Below are positions 10,105 through 18,285 of a stretch of DNA of 64,000 nucleotides, in pieces. The position numbers and the translations under genes are program-made. The stretch lies in the NCBI GenBank assembly GCA_965214615.1, contig OZ243952.1:372001-436000 (forward strand). The letters are read 5' to 3'. This stretch comes from CBDAUN01 sp965214615 (GTDB lineage: Bacteria > Pseudomonadota > Gammaproteobacteria > Arenicellales > JAJDZL01). The notes under the pieces are model-generated. The model ran no database searches. It saw only the letters and a list, made by a program, of their open reading frames with translations, and was not told the origin of the DNA. Numbering within the stretch: position 1 is the first letter of the stretch; each line of letters starts with the position of its first letter.

Positions 10105-10360
10105 CGTTGCATTACCGCGGCTGGGTTCGAATCGGCTTGCATCGCGATAGTGCAAGACAGGTCGGGCGTGTAGGGTAGCGGTATCGCCCAAGAAGCGAAT
10201 GCCGAGGGCGATGCGAATCACGGCTAAGCAAGGCAAGGCCCGTCGGCTCGGCACTGCGATCCAATTGACAGTTTGCCCGGCAGGGCACGTTTGGAACGGC
10301 TTTGACTGTGCTTGGCTTCATGCAGGTTATAGGGCGTGCAGCCGTGCGCTTCAAGCCTGC
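10105..10360. other. Intergenic, nothing recognised
   Basis: Sequence between the stop codon of yggT and the start of the AmpG-like gene, both on the minus strand. The frames in it look non-coding. It presumably holds the permease promoter, but I cannot place it. Confidence 0.35.
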
Positions 10361-10915
10361 TCAGGTGATCAGGCGAATCAGCGCGTTGTGCACTGTGCCG
10401 GCAACCACGCTGATCGCGATAAGCGCGACGAGCGGGGTGAAGTCGATATTGCCCACCGGTGGAATGAATCTGCGAAACGGCGCCAGCAGCATATAGCTGA
10501 CCGAATTGATCAGCTTGGCCACGGTGAAAGTCTTTCGCGGCGCGACCCAGCTTAGCACGGCATGCGCAAGAATCACAAAAGTGACAAAGTCCGTGCCAAC
10601 ATCGATTGTGCGGGCAATGGCCAAAACCGAAAGCACGAGCGGATTGAGGATGTCGTGCTTCAAATACTGCTCTACAGCCGCGCAGATCAAGACCAGGATG
10701 GCCGGCGACAGCAGATCCGAGCCGCCGACGCGAGGCACAAACATCCTAAGTATGCGGATTGGTACGACCGTAATGCGATCGATAAAACGTGAAACCGGAT
10801 TGTAGAAATCCGCTTTGGAATACTGCAGCAATGCCCGGGCGATTGCGAAATTGATGTAGACCGTGATCAGTCCTGCGAACATGCCGAGCAGCGGAAAGTC
10901 AGTCACGTACATCAT
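10361..10915 (-). CDS. yggT: YggT family membrane protein
   Basis: 184 residues made of two YGGT repeats, each with paired transmembrane helices. Residues 1-90 include FINFAIARALLQYSKADFYNPV-type sequence; residues 95-184 include VILAHAVLSWVAPRK and FRRFIPPVGNIDFTPLVALI. The family is an inner-membrane protein often encoded next to proC and linked with osmotic or cell-division functions. It starts 7 bases after the proC stop codon, so the two are co-transcribed. Either of two adjacent ATGs could be used. Confidence 0.9.
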   Translation of the reverse strand: MMYVTDFPLLGMFAGLITVYINFAIARALLQYSKADFYNPVSRFIDRITVVPIRILRMFVPRVGGSDLLSPAILVLICAAVEQYLKHDILNPLVLSVLAIARTIDVGTDFVTFVILAHAVLSWVAPRKTFTVAKLINSVSYMLLAPFRRFIPPVGNIDFTPLVALIAISVVAGTVHNALIRLIT

Positions 10916-10922
10916 GTCGGGC

Positions 10923-11747
10923 CTATGGCGAGGACAGTTCGGCAGAGCGTCTTTCGCCGGCGGCGATCGCGCGCACGAATGCGTCCTTCACGCCGGACGA
11001 GTCCAGTACGCCAAGCGCTTCCTGGGTGACGCCTCCGGGCGAGGTGACCTGCTTGCGCAGCTGCGCCGGCGTATCGTCGCTGAAGTCGGCCAACTGCGCC
11101 GCCCCGACCGCGGTCTTGACCGCCAGGGTTCGCGCGGTTTGCGCCGGCAGGCCGAGCTTTTCGGCCGCTTCCTGCAAAGCTTCGATGATGTAGAAAAAAT
11201 ATGCCGGCCCGCTGCCTGACACCGCAGTCACCGCATCCAGCAGGCTTTCGTCGTCGAACCATTCGGTTTCGCCCACAGCGTCGAGAATGGCGCCCGCCCG
11301 GGCGCGCTGGTCTTCGCCGGTGCGCGAATTCGCGCATAGAGCCGAAACGCCTTGGCGGATGAGTGCCGGCGTATTGGGCATCACGCGGACAATTGCCAAG
11401 TTGCCGCCCGATTGTTCATCGAGCTGGGCCAGGCGAATGCCGGCTGCGATGGAAATGAGCAGGGGCCGCTTGTGCTGCAGTTCGTCGCGAATGCTGCTTA
11501 GCGCGTCAGACATGACCTGGGGCTTTACTGCAAGCACCACCACTTCGGAGCGGTCGACGACGTGCCGGTTACTGTCGGTGGCGGTAATATTGAAGCGCTC
11601 GTTCAGATGCTGCCTCGCTTGTTCGACCGGGTCGGAGGCGATGATCGAATTTCGCTCGTAGCCGACTTCAAGCAGCCCGCCGATGATGCTGCGGGCCATA
11701 TTGCCGCCGCCTATGAAGCCTATCGATGAGATGCTATTGATATTCAT
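10923..11747 (-). CDS. proC: Pyrroline-5-carboxylate reductase
   Basis: 274 residues. ProC catalyses the last step of proline synthesis, NAD(P)H reduction of pyrroline-5-carboxylate. An N-terminal Rossmann motif, GFIGGGNMA, lies near residue 10. The C-terminal signature AVSGSGPAYFFYIIEAL (about 165) and TPAQLRKQVTSPGG (about 225) are intact. ATG at 11747 places the Rossmann strand at the usual position; a TTG six codons earlier is possible. It forms an operon with yggT. Confidence 0.95.
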   Translation of the reverse strand: MNINSISSIGFIGGGNMARSIIGGLLEVGYERNSIIASDPVEQARQHLNERFNITATDSNRHVVDRSEVVVLAVKPQVMSDALSSIRDELQHKRPLLISIAAGIRLAQLDEQSGGNLAIVRVMPNTPALIRQGVSALCANSRTGEDQRARAGAILDAVGETEWFDDESLLDAVTAVSGSGPAYFFYIIEALQEAAEKLGLPAQTARTLAVKTAVGAAQLADFSDDTPAQLRKQVTSPGGVTQEALGVLDSSGVKDAFVRAIAAGERRSAELSSP

Positions 11748-11986
11748 CAGGTTTAGAGCAGTCAAAGTCGTCGTGTGCGGTTAGATTGAGGATTGGCTTG
11801 CCGTGTTCTGCAGACTTTTATGGTGATAAATGCAGCGTGCCACGAATGGGATGTTGCACTATTTCGCCGTGTTCGCGCTTGTCAATATGGCGGTCAACGT
11901 ACTTGGGAAATTATAGCGCGATGGGTTACATTTTATTTTGTTCAAATTCCCGGCCTTGAACCCTGACAGAAGCGATTTCGAATGAA
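11748..11986. other. Divergent intergenic region
   Basis: Non-coding sequence between proC (minus) and a hypothetical plus-strand frame. It becomes AT-rich toward 11.93 kb and probably contains the proC promoter. I find no clear palindrome or riboswitch. Confidence 0.35.
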
Positions 11987-12445
11987 TTGAAGAAATCTGA
12001 ACAGGTTAAGAGCCACCGGAGGGTGCAGCGCGAGTTCGCATTTGCTTGTCGCGGCTGCGGTTTGCCGGGCTCATATTTGCAGTGTTTGATCAACTGCATG
12101 CATGAAGCGTTAGAGACCGTTGACTCCGAATGGCAACGCGCGCGCTTGATCGGCATCCGATTCAGCGTGGTCGCAGAACAGGCTGAATCGAACTTAACGA
12201 CGGTAATTATTGATGCGATGCCGCAACCGAATCGTCTGTCTCAAACGTTTGCGAGGTTCGCGCTTGCCCCCTTGGTCGGTTTTGCCGGAGTTATTCATTC
12301 CTCCACGGATGCGGACTTCGATTTCGTAATCCGAGATCGCGTCCAAGTACGCTGCGAAAGGCAGACAGGCAAGGTGAAAAAGGCACTGCAATACGGCATT
12401 GTCGTGGAATCCAAGGCGGATTTCGAAGATTCAATCTATGGCTAG
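11987..12445 (+). CDS. Hypothetical protein
   Basis: A 152-codon frame with reasonable codon use that opens with TTG. Internal features are CRGCG near residue 21 and a mainly hydrophilic profile with a short hydrophobic patch (FALAPLVGFAGVI, about 90-102). I do not recognise a family. The next internal ATG (12098) would leave 115 residues. No clear ribosome site is present, so it may be non-coding. If so, the whole 11748-12591 interval is without a gene. Confidence 0.35.
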   Translation: MKKSEQVKSHRRVQREFAFACRGCGLPGSYLQCLINCMHEALETVDSEWQRARLIGIRFSVVAEQAESNLTTVIIDAMPQPNRLSQTFARFALAPLVGFAGVIHSSTDADFDFVIRDRVQVRCERQTGKVKKALQYGIVVESKADFEDSIYG

Positions 12446-12591
12446 AGATACGCTTTGCAAGCTGCAAATTCGGTAATCCAAAATGACAATAGATCGCTCG
12501 ATTGCCGGTGTCATGCGGAGCAATTTCGCAACATGCTATACTCACAATCAGGAACGATGGTTTTCATACCTATGGAAAATGGACATGCCCA

Positions 12592-13986
12592 ATGAGTGAA
12601 CTGAGCAAATCCGACCTAGTCGACCTCCTCGAAGAATTTATCGATGACGGCGACAAGGATACGCCGCCTTATTTTGCAGGACGAAAGAAGGTGCTATCGG
12701 ATATCGAGGATGTGTGCGCACAAAGCTGGGGGCGACACATCGGTGGCAAAGGGCAGCGCGAAGCGACGACTCAGGTGATCTACGGCGCCCCCGGCGCCGG
12801 AAAGACGTCGACGCTGAAATATCTCAAAGACTGCTGGAAGGGCAAATCGTATGCCACGCCGGATGCAAGCGGAGCTGTACGTCCTCAGCCTGTGCCCGTG
12901 GTGCATCTGCTCAAAGCCAGCTCTCCGCTGGATGATCCGAAGGATTTTTGCAGGAATCTCGCCAACGTGCTTGCGCCGGGTTCAGGCAGCGTGTTGTTAG
13001 ACGCTGTCAGCCGCACAGAACGGATGGGCGCAGAAGTGAAAGCCGTCATTGCAGGGGCAAAGGGCGAAGCCGAGACGACGAGGCACTCGCCTGCGCCGGC
13101 CGCCGCGCTGGCGACAGTATTGAAGGCGGTTCCGCCTGAGCAGTGGATCGGTCCTTTAGTGATTGCGGTCGACGAGACGCAGAATCTTGCGCGAAGGCCA
13201 GACTGCTTTGCAGGCAAGCTGTTCCAAGAACTGCATGCCAATCAGTACGATGCGCCGATCACCCTGGTGCTTGGTGGACTGTCCGATTCGATCAGGCGGA
13301 TCGGGGAACTGGGACTGACGCGGCTTAAGAGACGCTGCGTGCATTCGCTGGACCGGTTCGACGCCGAAGAGGTTGCAGAGCTGAAACAGGGGTTCTGCGC
13401 GAAATTTGAACTGGACATCGGTTCGCGCGAAGCCGAGTTTGATGCGATGCTCGCAGCCTGCGACGGCTGGCCTTCGCACTTGGCCAACGGCCTGCTGGCA
13501 TTTTGCGAAGTGCTACTGGAGTGCGACTGCGACATTTCCCGGGTCGATTTCGCCGAGGTCGAGCGGATCAGCATGGCCGAACGGCATCAATACTATAACT
13601 ACCGCATCAGCGAAGCGATGGATGGGTCGGGCTTTGTTCTGGCGGATGTGATGCGCCAGATTGACGGGAGTCAACGGCCAGGCGAGGTGATGGAGATTAT
13701 TGAATTACGTGCAATGGCGGGCGATCATTCCAGGCTCAGGCGGGACCGATTGCATGACGGGATGACCGCAAAGCAGTTCTACGATGACTTGACGCATCAT
13801 GGTGCGCTGCAAGAGCGCGACGACGGCGCGGTGGAGTGTCCGATACCGAGTTTCAGGCGATTCATACTTGAGACCTATTCAAGGCCGGCGGTCGAAGCAA
13901 TTGAGCCTGATGCGCCTGATGCCGATGAGAGCAACCGTCGCGAGCGCAGGCTGCCACCGTCGCATCCGGCCGAGGTTGTGCATTAG
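12592..13986 (+). CDS. AAA+ ATPase of unknown function
   Basis: 464 residues. Walker A GAPGAGKTS lies at about residues 64-72 and Walker B LVIAVDETQN near 192. A sensor-like LGGLSDSIRR follows near 226 and an arginine-containing helix (GLTRLKRR) near 240. The C-terminal third is mixed helical with a winged-helix-like end (GMTAKQFYDDLTHHGALQERDDGAVECPIPSF). The layout resembles Orc/Cdc6-like or STAND-type P-loop ATPases. The start is chosen at MSELSKSD because the upstream extension is unlike the rest. It stands alone, with no partner that would indicate defence or transposition. Confidence 0.75.
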   Translation: MSELSKSDLVDLLEEFIDDGDKDTPPYFAGRKKVLSDIEDVCAQSWGRHIGGKGQREATTQVIYGAPGAGKTSTLKYLKDCWKGKSYATPDASGAVRPQPVPVVHLLKASSPLDDPKDFCRNLANVLAPGSGSVLLDAVSRTERMGAEVKAVIAGAKGEAETTRHSPAPAAALATVLKAVPPEQWIGPLVIAVDETQNLARRPDCFAGKLFQELHANQYDAPITLVLGGLSDSIRRIGELGLTRLKRRCVHSLDRFDAEEVAELKQGFCAKFELDIGSREAEFDAMLAACDGWPSHLANGLLAFCEVLLECDCDISRVDFAEVERISMAERHQYYNYRISEAMDGSGFVLADVMRQIDGSQRPGEVMEIIELRAMAGDHSRLRRDRLHDGMTAKQFYDDLTHHGALQERDDGAVECPIPSFRRFILETYSRPAVEAIEPDAPDADESNRRERRLPPSHPAEVVH

Positions 13987-14071
13987 GTTCGACCTTCCAA
14001 TGCCCAAAGCGCTTGGCCGGGTTTAAAACGGTCGCCTCGCGGCAGAAAATAGCGCACTGGCAATTTCAGGG

Positions 14072-14587
14072 CTAGAAAAGGATGTCGTCCTCAATAGCCT
14101 CGATTCCAGCTTCGGCGCACAGGTCATCCATATCGCCGCCTGGTGCGCCTGAAACACCAATTGCGCCCACGGTCGTGCCCCCGGCATCAATCAGCATGCC
14201 GCCGCCGATCATTATCGCATCGTCTACATGCCGTATTCCTGACATGGTCGTGCCGTCGGCAGTCGCCTGCGCCAATTCTGTCGTATTTTCGCGGAAGCTG
14301 GCCGCGGTCCAGGCTTTGCGTCTCGCTGTTTCGTGAGTGTGCGCGCCTGCGAAGCGGTCACGCAGCATGATCTGAGGCAGACCATTGCGGTCGGTGATCA
14401 CAACAGCGGCTTGAAAGCCTTCCTCGCGACACTTTTCCAAAGCCGCCAAAGCCGCTTTCAATGCGGTTTCCGTAGTCAGGTTCGAAGTTGTGAACAGCGC
14501 AGCGCTGTCGGAGTCGTCCGCATGGCTTGGCATCGCAAGCATTGCCAGAGCAAATGCCAGAATTGGAACGGATAGGGTCTTGAACAT
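14072..14587 (-). CDS. Exported GlcG/HbpS-like heme-binding family protein
   Basis: 171 residues with a signal peptide (hydrophobic core LSVPILAFALAMLAM, cleavage after SHA) and a GlcG/HbpS domain. Family features seen are the helix TALKAALAALEKCREEG, VVITDRNGLPQIMLRDR, KAWTAASF and the glycine-rich end GGGMLIDAGGTTVGAIGVSGAPGG. Members bind heme or small ligands outside the cell or in the periplasm. A GGAGG ribosome site 8 bases before the ATG fixes the start. It is divergent from the Fe(II)/2-oxoglutarate oxygenase, so the two may share a control region. Confidence 0.88.
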   Translation of the reverse strand: MFKTLSVPILAFALAMLAMPSHADDSDSAALFTTSNLTTETALKAALAALEKCREEGFQAAVVITDRNGLPQIMLRDRFAGAHTHETARRKAWTAASFRENTTELAQATADGTTMSGIRHVDDAIMIGGGMLIDAGGTTVGAIGVSGAPGGDMDDLCAEAGIEAIEDDILF

Positions 14588-14764
14588 CTGTTTTGCCTCC
14601 AACTTGATTTCGATGAAAGGTGATTGTACATTGTCCGGCGAGTGTTGCGGATGCGCGTCTGCCGTCTTGCAACGGCGAAACCGCGCAGTACAGCTTTCCG
14701 TCTGTTCGGTTTCGAAAGAGCCGAAACGCAACATCGCCGCACGCTTGATTGCAAATTGCGAACG

Positions 14765-15595
14765 ATGAATTCCATTGAAGACTGCATAGATCTGGATCGA
14801 TACCCGATAGGCGATCCTCAATCTGAACGCTGCAAGGCGCTGGTTGAACGCTGCCGCTTGGAATTCAGCAAATGCGGTGTGTTCGAATTGCCTGGACTTG
14901 TACACGCGGGTGCGCTGCGCGAGATTGCTGCGGAAATTGCACCGCTTCTTGATTCATCGGCGTTCACCCACAGCCGCGAGCACAATATCTTCTTTGACGA
15001 TGAATGCAGGCTTGCTCCGGCGAGCCATCCCGCTTTTCGCCGCATGAATACGGTCAATCGTACAATTTGCGCCGACCAGATCGCTGAAAGCATGTTGATC
15101 AAGCTGTATGAATGGACGCCGCTGCGCGTTTTTCTCGCCGGTGCGATTGGCGAATCCAGACTCTACACGATGTCGGACCCGCTGGCGCGAGTCAATGTCA
15201 TGGCGTACTGCGAAGGAGAATCGCTGAACTGGCATTTCGATCGTGCGCAGTTTGCCACCACGATGCTTGTTCAAGCGCCGGTTGCGGGCGGCGAACTGGA
15301 ATATGCGTATGGTCTGAAAGACGACCGTAGCCTGGATTTGGACGGTATCGCATCGCTATTGGAAGGCGGTCGCTCCAGTGTGCGGTCGCGAATCTTGACA
15401 CCTGGCACGCTGAATGTATTTGCCGGCCGGCATGTGGCGCATAGAACGACGCCGGTGCAAGGCGGCACGCCGCGTCTCATAGCGGTGTTTTCATATTTCA
15501 AAGAGCCGGGAGCGGTGTTCAGTGAAACCGAGCGGATTGAATTCTACGGCCGGTCCGCCCCCGATGCCAATTTCAATCAGGCTGGAAGCTCCTGA
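14765..15595 (+). CDS. BesD/HalD-like Fe(II)/2-oxoglutarate oxygenase
   Basis: 276 residues with a double-stranded beta-helix core. The metal ligands are His157 and Asp159 (NWHFDRAQF) and His226 (VAHRTTP). Arg237 (GGTPRLIAVFSY) is the expected 2-oxoglutarate anchor. The order GGELEY, LTPGTLNVFAGRHVAHR, VFSYFKEPG is that of the BesD/HalD group acting on free amino acids. In that group halogenases replace the Asp of HxD with Gly to make room for chloride. Asp is kept here, so hydroxylation is the likely reaction. The substrate is unknown. ATG at 14765 is chosen because upstream residues are unlike the family. Confidence 0.82.
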   Translation: MNSIEDCIDLDRYPIGDPQSERCKALVERCRLEFSKCGVFELPGLVHAGALREIAAEIAPLLDSSAFTHSREHNIFFDDECRLAPASHPAFRRMNTVNRTICADQIAESMLIKLYEWTPLRVFLAGAIGESRLYTMSDPLARVNVMAYCEGESLNWHFDRAQFATTMLVQAPVAGGELEYAYGLKDDRSLDLDGIASLLEGGRSSVRSRILTPGTLNVFAGRHVAHRTTPVQGGTPRLIAVFSYFKEPGAVFSETERIEFYGRSAPDANFNQAGSS

Positions 15596-15770
15596 CCGGG
15601 AAAGCCATTTTCAAGGCATGCTGAGCGCTGCAAGTCGGTGGTGGCGCTTGTTGGCGTTTCGTTGTCTGAACCGGAGTCCGGGTCATAGCTGCCGCGTGGT
15701 CCCGGCGCGGTTTTCAGCGCTTTAAATTGCCGGCGGCTGCGAATCGAATCGCAATTTCGCCGGCTGCCAG

Positions 15771-16178
15771 TCACTTTTGGTTGTCGGCTGCATGGCGGGC
15801 GGCTTTGCGCGCACCTTGCAACTGGCCGCGCTTAAGTTCTTCCTGCTGCGCTTTGAGGCGCAATTTGCAAAGCGAGTCGTTCACTTCGGTGAACTGCCGG
15901 ACGAGTTCCTTGAACCGGCGGTATTCTTCAACCTGCTCGCGGGTGCTGTCGGCGGCATGCTTGGGGATATGGCCGTACACGGTTTGCCCGTCGACTTTGC
16001 GTGTCAGGTGCATCACCGGATGGCGCTGGTCCTGCATCTTGGTGCAGCGGCAATTGCGCTTGCCGCATTTTTTGTAACTCATTGACAGGTTGCCGGGACG
16101 GAATTCGCCGATTCGCGTCATCTGCTGAAGCAATTCGCTTCGCTGCAATTGAAGTTGCTCGATACGATCCATTGACAT
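15771..16178 (-). CDS. DUF6788 family protein
   Basis: 135 residues. An N-terminal coiled-coil helix (MDRIEQLQLQRSELLQQM) is followed by RPGNLSMSYKKCGKRNCRC, whose Cys pattern (CGKRNCRC) suggests metal or nucleic-acid binding. Then come HLTRKVDGQTVYGHIPKHA and a long charged helix. The family is commonly found next to transposases or in repeat-rich accessory regions and its function is unknown. No transposase is adjacent here. The start codon abuts an AT-rich region with a 27-base imperfect palindrome. Confidence 0.7.
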   Translation of the reverse strand: MSMDRIEQLQLQRSELLQQMTRIGEFRPGNLSMSYKKCGKRNCRCTKMQDQRHPVMHLTRKVDGQTVYGHIPKHAADSTREQVEEYRRFKELVRQFTEVNDSLCKLRLKAQQEELKRGQLQGARKAARHAADNQK

Positions 16179-16195
16179 TTTCCGATTCGTCTATA

Positions 16196-16222
16196 ATCTT
16201 GCAGTATCATATACAGCAAGAT
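16196..16222. repeat. 27-base imperfect inverted repeat upstream of the DUF6788 gene
   Basis: The arms ATCTTGCAGTAT and ATACAGCAAGAT are 12 bases each around a CAT spacer and pair except for one A/A mismatch. The element lies 18 bases upstream of the DUF6788 start codon in an AT-rich patch. A TTGACA (16172-16177) and TATAAT (16192-16197) lie close by on the plus strand, but with only 14 bases between them. It could be an operator or a transposon end. Confidence 0.5.
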
Positions 16223-16477
16223 ACCGGCGAAATCCTGCTTCTAAAAGTATAATGCACAGCTCGGTTAAATTCTACGGCAATGCCTTTTCTCAATTTTGTC
16301 AGTGAATTCGGGGCAGGCAGCAGCGATGGTGGAATTCCTGTGCCAGACGAATATTAGGCAGAACGCGATTGCGGATCGGCCATCTGCCGATTCAAGTCGT
16401 TGCGGGTGTGCAGGTTCGCAATGGATGCGCCGGTTTCTTGAATGCAACAATTTAGAAAATAGTTACGGATTTGTCCT

Positions 16478-17521
16478 ATGAGTTTCAAATTTCAATCAAT
16501 TGCAGGAATTAAGCCAGTCTCGGCTGCCTTTGTACTGTTGTTCTCATGCTTTGTGCCGTCGTACTACGCGAATGCGATCGAGGTGATTACGACCATTGAG
16601 CCACTGCATTCTCTGACGAGTTCAGTGATGAAAGGGGTAGGTGAGCCTCGCGTGCTGATTTCGGGTAACCAGTCACCGCATACGTTCTCCCTGCGTCCAT
16701 CGGATGCGAGGTCTCTGGAGGGCGCGGACGTCGTTTTTTACATTGAGACAACTCTTGAATCCTCGCTCGTGGGTCCGATCGAAACGCTTGCATCGGATGC
16801 GCTTGTGGTTGAGCTCGCTGTTGCCGAAGGTGTAACCCGGCTCCCGTTTCGTGAAGACGGAGATTTTGCACATGATTCTCATGACGACCACGACCACGAA
16901 CGCGAGCACGAGCATGGTGAAGATGAATCGGATGATCACGGCGATGAACATGGGCATGGTGAAGAAGAATCAGACGGTCATGAAGGTCACGGTCACGGGG
17001 AGTTCGATGCGCATATTTGGCTTGATCCTTTAAATGCCGTAGCCATGGTGCGGGCGATTGCCGATGCGCTCTCAGAGGCTGATCCCGATAATGCGCAGCT
17101 CTATCAGTCGAATGCTAAGCTGATGACGGTGCGGTTGCACGACCTGTCAGGTCGGGTTGCTGCCGATCTCGAGTCGGTTCATGACGTGCCGTTCATTGTC
17201 TTTCACGACGCTTACCAGTATTTCGAACGACGTTTCGGGCTCAATTCGGTGGGTGCGGTAACGGTCAGCCCCGAACGTCCGCCCGGTGTGAAACGAATTC
17301 GTGAACTGCAAAGCATGATTCGCGAGCGAGGGATAGTCTGTGTATTTGATGAGCCTCAATTCAATCGGCAAGTAATCGAACTGATCACCGAAGGCACAGA
17401 GGCAAAAATTGGCACGATCGATCCGCTGGGCGTAATTGTCGAAGATGGTCCTGATTTCTACTCCAGGCTGATACTTAACATCGCAAAGTCGTTCAAGGAT
17501 TGCCTGTCCGGCCAGGGGTGA
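16478..17521 (+). CDS. znuA: Zinc ABC transporter substrate-binding protein ZnuA
   Basis: 347 residues with a signal peptide ending near ANA at residue 33. It is a cluster A-I metal-binding protein that captures Zn(2+) in the periplasm. Ligand candidates are His68 (SPHTFSLRPSD), His179 (DAHIWLDP), His243 (VFHDAYQYF) and Asp315 (TIDPLG). A His/Asp/Glu-rich loop of about 45 residues (131-175) lies just before the second ligand, as in zinc-specific members. The znuB and znuC genes are 4 kb away on the opposite strand instead of adjacent. I found no convincing Zur box upstream. Confidence 0.95.
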   Translation: MSFKFQSIAGIKPVSAAFVLLFSCFVPSYYANAIEVITTIEPLHSLTSSVMKGVGEPRVLISGNQSPHTFSLRPSDARSLEGADVVFYIETTLESSLVGPIETLASDALVVELAVAEGVTRLPFREDGDFAHDSHDDHDHEREHEHGEDESDDHGDEHGHGEEESDGHEGHGHGEFDAHIWLDPLNAVAMVRAIADALSEADPDNAQLYQSNAKLMTVRLHDLSGRVAADLESVHDVPFIVFHDAYQYFERRFGLNSVGAVTVSPERPPGVKRIRELQSMIRERGIVCVFDEPQFNRQVIELITEGTEAKIGTIDPLGVIVEDGPDFYSRLILNIAKSFKDCLSGQG

Positions 17522-17529
17522 CCGGTTCG

Positions 17530-17549
17530 GCAAACCTTTTTCGGTTTGC
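17530..17549 (+). terminator. Stem-loop after znuA (possible terminator)
   Basis: GCAAACC and GGTTTGC form a perfect 7-bp stem around a 6-base loop, 9 bases after the znuA stop codon. No T-tract follows, so it is not a standard intrinsic terminator; it may protect the 3' end of the mRNA. Confidence 0.4.
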
Positions 17550-17755
17550 GCTGATCGAAGCGTTTCGAAATCAATTGACGGACGAATTCAACATTCGCGC
17601 CGTCTGTCGGACGCGGCGGGGCCGTGCCGATAGCAGGCACAGATTCTGCGGGCCGCAAGCACCGGCGATGCGGAATTTCAAGCGGCCGCAGACTTCGGCG
17701 TCCGCCTGGAGAAACAGTCTGCGGAAAATTGGATCGTATCTCAGCTTCAGGCAGG

Positions 17756-18232
17756 CTAGAAATAGATCGCGACCTGTATCAAGCCTTGAATGGTTCCCAT
17801 CGTTAGCAGAACAATGCTGACGATGCCGCTTCCGGCTGCTGCATTTGCGATTCGGCGAGTCTTGTTGTCATAGTAGAACAGCACCTCGTCACGGTCCAGA
17901 TCATCGCTGATAAACTGATTTAGGGCAATTTCAGCATTGTGCGCCTCTTTGACGGTGACGGCGGTTACTAGAAACAGCGTAGCGGCAGAAAACAAAATAC
18001 CCAGCACAAATGTGAGCAGCATGAGCATGCACATGATGTGATAGACGCCGACTAGGTTTGCGGTGCCCAGCATTCCCAGCGTCAGCGCAACGCCGCCTGC
18101 GTTTCCGAATACAAGGACGCGGGTGGTTTCAGCAACAAAGCGAAACATGGTGGAACGCCGCATGTACAGCACTTCCAGCAGCTTGCGCAGCCAGTACTGC
18201 TGAGCGTTCGATTCAAATTGCGACAGTTTCAT
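17756..18232 (-). CDS. Small integral membrane protein, unknown
   Basis: 158 residues with three hydrophobic segments (about 38-60, 64-92 and 133-157) separated by a charged cytoplasmic-type loop (NQFISDDLDRDEVLFYYDNKTRR). I recognise no family. It lies 53 bases downstream of the binding-protein gene on the same strand and may be co-transcribed with it. There is no obvious metal-binding motif despite the znu neighbours. Confidence 0.65.
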   Translation of the reverse strand: MKLSQFESNAQQYWLRKLLEVLYMRRSTMFRFVAETTRVLVFGNAGGVALTLGMLGTANLVGVYHIMCMLMLLTFVLGILFSAATLFLVTAVTVKEAHNAEIALNQFISDDLDRDEVLFYYDNKTRRIANAAAGSGIVSIVLLTMGTIQGLIQVAIYF

Positions 18233-18285
18233 GTGTTTCGGCCAAATGTAAATTTCAGGCTGTATCGCAGAATGCGGGAACCGTG

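Noticed and set aside
16400..16477. Possible Zur box before znuA
   Set aside because: GCAAC...GTTAC is too degenerate; no TGTTATA-type palindrome there or upstream of znuC.
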